From positions 49,517,364 to 49,581,363 of the forward strand of contig NC_067196.1 in assembly GCF_000699445.3 (NCBI RefSeq): 64,000 nt of DNA. The letters are read 5' to 3'. The notes under the pieces were generated by a model. The model saw only the letters and a list, made by a program, of their open reading frames with translations. It was not told the origin of the DNA and did not search any database. This DNA comes from Schistosoma haematobium (taxonomy: Eukaryota; Platyhelminthes; Trematoda; Strigeidida; Schistosomatidae). Made by a program: the position numbers and the translations under genes. Positions 60,601-64,000 of the stretch are shown here, in pieces (the first letter of the stretch is position 1; every line of letters begins with the position of its first letter).

Positions 60601-60855
60601 GAAATGGATAGTACATACATTATGCAAATCTTCAAACTGCATCACGAGACAAGCCCTAACTTGGAATCCTGAAGGGATGAAGAAAAGAGGAAGGCCTAAT
60701 AACACATTACGTCGGATAATAGAAGCAGATATGAAAAGGATGAATAATAACTGGAAGGAGCTGGAAAGGATTGCCCAGGACAGGGTTGGATGGAGAATGC
60801 TGGTGAGCGGCCTATGCTCCCTCACGAGGAGTAACAGGCGTAAGTAAGTAAGTAA
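57649..60855 (+). mobile_element. Full-length SR2-like RTE retrotransposon with 14-bp target-site duplication
   Basis: GTAAGACGTTGGGA flanks the element exactly (57635-57648 and 60856-60869). The interior is about 3.2 kb: a 5' UTR with CCCATCCCGTAGAAAACTAA also found in the 11.2-kb copy, endonuclease, RT, and a 3' end GGAGTAACAGGCGTAAGTAA followed by AAGT repeats. The TAAG/AAGT tail is characteristic of this family in the window. Domain order and 3' repeat fit the RTE clade and the schistosome SR2 family. Two lesions in the polyprotein make it inactive as it stands. Confidence 0.92.
57835..60847 (+). pseudogene. SR2-like RTE endonuclease-RT polyprotein, one frameshift and one nonsense codon
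   Basis: The endonuclease frame (57835-58731) has VGTWNVRTM, VLGITETHW, MRDLNAKVG and ASDHHLV. The usual GDFN is RDLN here, with the Asp and Asn kept. A frameshift near 58700 moves to the linker and RT frame from 58811 (NGKAEGPDNIPAEALKSG). A lone TAG at 59636-59638 interrupts that frame. Downstream in the same frame are [12 protein letters not shown] (motif A), [19 protein letters not shown] (motif B), [10 protein letters not shown] (motif C), [13 protein letters not shown] and a C-terminal [12 protein letters not shown] end. The protein would nick DNA and copy element RNA at the nick. It is otherwise well preserved. Confidence 0.9.
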
Positions 60856-61189
60856 GTAAGACGTTGGGACTTGGAGGTCTATTCCAAGACATGTTCTGTG
60901 AAGGATAAATCTTAAGAGTACGTAAGTTTACTATTGTTTGTAACTTAGATAACACCTTACCATTTATGGTAAGATCTAAGTTTATTGATTAATTACTGAA
61001 GCACATCTGTCCACGTTTAACCGTGTTATGATCCAGCTGCCATTTTGAGCACCATTTCGCTACCTTGTTAAGCTCCATACTGATGAAATTTTACATATTG
61101 TTCAGCTCATGAGGAGAAAATGAATACACTACTTTAAGATCATGGGCAAATTTCTGACAAAAATATGCATCTGTTTAATTAATGGATTT

Positions 61190-62110
61190 AAATTGACAAG
61201 CAAATGTAATGAAACATTTTCTAGTAGAGAACAGTGAGTATTAGTTATTTTGTAGATATTAAGCTAGTTGCATTGAAACAAGAATTTTATCAATCAGTAG
61301 AATGGTCTATCCATTAATTTACTTTCTATCCATACCGTGATCATTTTTAATTAATAATTAATAAAAGACTAATAATTTATTCCATTCTGATTTTAGACAT
61401 ACACTACATTATTTTCATAAATAATTAAATTTTTGTGTGTTCAATGACCTGATAAATTTAAAACCCGTAATTAAAAAAAAATTACATAAAATATTATTAG
61501 TCAATGTATTGTTGATTCTTGTAAAGTTGTCATGTTGTGGAAAATGAATTTTTATTATGAATTAACACTAAAAATTAGATATCTCCTTCATTCTTGTTTA
61601 GAACTACCTAGTAATGTGTACTCACAACTATACACCTAATTGAACGCAAGAAGTACAAAGTACTATAAAGCTACTGAATTAGAATCTGCTGGTACATTTT
61701 TTTTTTATTTTAATCGATTTATAGTATTTTGTTTGTTCGTCACTATCAATTTGTTTGTCCTGATTGGTCATATCTATCCATCAAAAAATTAAGAAATTGA
61801 TCAACATGAGTACATCTGAGAAATCTTGTCCTGTGGCAAAACAGCTGTTTTGTACCCTTATCTCTTCGTTGACTTTCCAGCTGACTTTGTTTAAGATCAA
61901 ACTTACTTTCATGTTAATCTTTATTTATTTCCGCCTCCTCATTCTTGAATATAGTGAAACATTTGTAAGATTTCCATACAATATATAACTACTCCCGGTG
62001 TTGAAAATGAGATTCACCACATCTATCACCGTGCTTCTATGGGAAAAAAGGAAAGCGCACTACAAATTGTATGATGGTTTCCAACTGGTGTAAATAAATT
62101 ATAGTACATT
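61190..62110. other. AT-rich sequence, no gene recognised
   Basis: No coding exon, RNA gene or named element recognised. The frame at 61764-61988 is short and hydrophobic by composition. Confidence 0.4.
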
Positions 62111-62520
62111 TTATTATTTGCGCTTGAATGATCACTGAGTAGCGACCAGCGTCACGTTTCTTCGGTTCTTCTAGTGCTGATCAAGTTCTATCGATCAAGT
62201 TGCAGTATGATCACTAGTCTCAGTGACTTATTATCATGTACACCGAGCTGAGGCATTAGTTGATCAAAGGACTAGACAAGCCTCACATCGGTCACCACTT
62301 AGTGATCTATCATTCGAATATATCTCAGTACTACACTAGGTCAACCAAGGACCATACAGCTCGGTGGTAGCATCTCAGACTGTTGGGGCTGGGTGACATG
62401 CGATAAGATGCGCTAGGGAACACCAGTTCGCCCAACATTACTGATACATCATGCTAATTAGTCCCAAACAACACGAAACCTAGGTCCGGGTTTTCCTGTA
62501 GACTACGATTAATATCCACC
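62110..62520 (+). repeat. Dispersed repeat ending in a degenerate hammerhead-like domain
   Basis: A 400-bp less AT-rich block. Its end, 62454-62480, aligns with the schistosome hammerhead core at 21 of 27 positions as I recall that core (CTAATTAGTCCCAAACA then ACACGAAACC). It is followed by GTCCGGGTTTTCC where the SINE hammerhead has CTGGATTCC. G5 and G8 are lost and stem II is broken, so it cannot cleave. I infer a very old Smalpha-like or related copy. tRNA-type boxes were not convincingly found. Confidence 0.45.
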
Positions 62521-62900
62521 TCAGTAATATTACCATGATAAGGCTAAAAAAATGATAAAATTGTATGACAACAGGCAATTTTAAACCATAAAATCTAATC
62601 AACACATTTGTCAACTCAGTATACGAAAGTACTTACATATACAGTAAAAGAGGTAATTTATTTTAAAATTTCATGACCTTAGATGTACGTCACTGAGCAC
62701 TAGAGTATGCCAGCATTTAGGGGTTTTAAGATTCTGTCGAATGGTAAATATATCAACATTTTTCCATAAAACTTTTATGTAGATACTTTATAGTCATCGT
62801 AGAGAAAGATTAATACTTCTCATTACTAATTCCAAGATTAAATCTTCTTATTAGACTTAAAATACATGTTTTAACCTGTTTGGTTTACTTGTTCTGTGAA
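62521..62900. other. AT-rich sequence, no gene recognised
   Basis: Nothing recognisable between the degenerate hammerhead repeat and the SR2-like copy. Confidence 0.4.
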
Positions 62901-63957
62901 GCTTACTTACTTACTTACGCCTGTTACTCCCAATGGAGCATAGGCCGCTGACCAGCATTCTCCAGCCCACTCTGTCCTGGGCCTTCTTTTCTAATTCCAT
63001 CCAATTCTTGTTCATTTTTCTCATGTCTATCTCCATTTCTCGGCGTAATGTGTTCTTTGGTCTTCCTCTTTTCCTTTCGCCTTGAAAATTCCATGTGAGG
63101 GCTTGTCTTGTGACGCGGTTTGGTGCTTTCTTCAATGTGTGTCCTATCCACTTCCATCACTTCATCCTAATTACTTCCTCCATTGGAATCTGGTTTGTTG
63201 TTTCCCACAGTTGGTTGTTGCTAATAGTGTCCGGCCAACGGATCTGAAGTATTTTGCATAGACAACTGTTAATAAACACCTGTATTTTGTGGATGATGGC
63301 TTTCGTAGTTCTCCAAGTTTTCGCCCCATACAGTAGAACTGTCTTGACATTTGTATTGAAAATCCTGACCTTGGTGCTGGTTGACAGTTGGTTTGAGTTC
63401 CAGATGTTCTTCAATTGTAGACATGCTGCTCTTGCTTTGCCGATCCGCGCCCTCACACCTGCATTAGATCCACCCTGTTCATCAATGATGCTGCCCAGAT
63501 ATGTAAAGGTTTTTGCATCTTCCAAATCTCCGTCAAATGTGATTGGATTGTTGCATGCTGTGTTATATTGGAGAATCTTGCTTTTCCCTTTGTGTAAATT
63601 GAGACCTACTGCTGCTGAGGCTGCTGCTACACTGGTCGTCTTCTCCTGCATTTGTTTTTGCGTTTGGGATAGAAAAACCAGATCATCTGCGAAGTCTAGA
63701 TCGTCCAACTGCATCCTAGATGTCCATTGTATCCCGTGTTTCAATTCAAATGTTGACGTCTTCATGATCCAGTCGATCACCAGGTGAAAGAGAAAGGGTG
63801 AGAGTAAGCAACCTTGCCTGACACCGGTCCTTACTTCGAACGAGTTTGTCAACTGTCCTCCATACACGATTTTGCAGTTTAATCCATCATATGAATTCTG
63901 TATGATATTGACTATCTTCTGAGGCACGCCGTAGTATCGTCTGTGAAGCTGCTTCCG
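62901..63957 (-). mobile_element. 5'-truncated SR2-like RTE retrotransposon
   Basis: The 3' end with TAAG repeats (minus strand, 62901-62920) and about 1 kb of the RT C-terminal half are present. Homology to the full-length copy ends at about 63957, inside the RT between motifs A and B, the usual 5' truncation. It is nearly identical to the 8.9-kb copy in the shared 700 bp but keeps the FADD-bearing segment that copy has lost. Confidence 0.9.
63157..63927 (-). pseudogene. RT C-terminal half of SR2-like element
   Basis: A 256-residue open frame starts at MPQKIVNIIQNSYDG and includes [20 protein letters not shown] (motif B), LDFADDLVFL (motif C), GLNLHKGKSKILQYNT and [14 protein letters not shown]. 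Motif A and the endonuclease are absent because of truncation. A TGA ends it, and a second frame (62911-63135) carries the Arg/Lys-rich tail. The frame is little decayed, indicating a recent insertion. Confidence 0.88.
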
Positions 63958-64000
63958 CGAAAATTAAGGAACTCATTGTTCTACAAATTAGAATTTTAAA

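Larger units (their letters stand above)
57440..61180 (-). mobile_element. Old CR1-like RT relic, split by the nested SR2-like element
   Basis: Outside the nested element, the minus strand of 60870-61180 reads FAHDLKVVYSF (a decayed FADD box) and LNKVAKWCSKWQLDHNT (the helix after motif C). The minus strand of 57440-57634 continues with MYKVYVRPLLEYCAFVLRN and LRLESVQRRF, the thumb motifs of CR1/Jockey reverse transcriptases. Joined across 57635-60869 they are in the expected order. Stops are frequent, so the relic is old. Confidence 0.75.

Noticed and set aside
60040..60825. Minus-strand frames across the full-length SR2-like element
   Set aside because: They are antisense shadows of the RT C-terminal region.

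Overview
The window reads as nuclear DNA of a schistosome blood fluke (Schistosoma, species not fixed). The grounds are AT-rich sequence, abundant RTE- and CR1-type non-LTR retrotransposons of schistosome character, a Smalpha-like SINE with a hammerhead domain, and host genes with introns of only 30-48 bp at their 5' ends and larger ones downstream. The species call is inference; the gene and element calls rest on sequence I translated or aligned by eye.

Three host genes can be supported. (1) 19533-20984, minus strand: a complete four-exon selenoprotein F (SELENOF/Sep15) gene. It has an in-frame UGA at 20667-20669 and a type-II-like SECIS hairpin just after the stop codon. Most of it lies in exons too short for simple ORF calling. 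(2) 38196-44197, plus strand: a complete six-exon LCMT1 gene (PP2A leucine carboxyl methyltransferase). Its first in-frame ATG lies directly against the 3' tail of a CR1-type retrotransposon. (3) 46183-47817, plus strand: an intronless 544-residue type I membrane protein with two thrombospondin type-1 repeats, two Ig-like domains, one membrane span and a basic cytoplasmic tail. I could not assign it to a named family.

Most of the rest is transposon debris. 4.87-5.38 kb: Penelope-like GIY-YIG fragment beside an inverted repeat. 6.5-7.2 kb: 5'-truncated RTE-like copy. 8.9-11.3 kb: SR2-like RTE copy that lost its reverse transcriptase core. 14.0-14.3 kb: small RTE-like 3' remnant. 17.7-18.2 kb: 469-bp internally deleted, non-autonomous RTE-like element with a 12-bp target-site duplication. 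22.8-25.2 kb: decayed CR1/Jockey-like element. 30.1-38.1 kb: two CR1-type elements head to tail, each with a PHD-finger ORF1. 49.7-53.6 kb: full-length 3.88-kb RTE-like element with a 9-bp duplication. 54.8-55.5 kb: Smalpha-like SINE and an RTE 5' fragment. 57.6-60.9 kb: full-length 3.2-kb SR2-like RTE with a 14-bp duplication, nested in an older CR1-like reverse transcriptase. 62.9-63.96 kb: 5'-truncated SR2-like copy.

A recurrent theme is hammerhead-ribozyme-like sequence: one between (TA)n tracts near 1.3 kb, one in the SINE at 54.8 kb, one remnant near 62.46 kb, and weaker Penelope-associated candidates. In each case where I checked the core, at least one residue or spacing departs from the active consensus. 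No tRNA, rRNA or CRISPR array was seen. The long remaining stretches are AT-rich with microsatellites and no recognisable gene.
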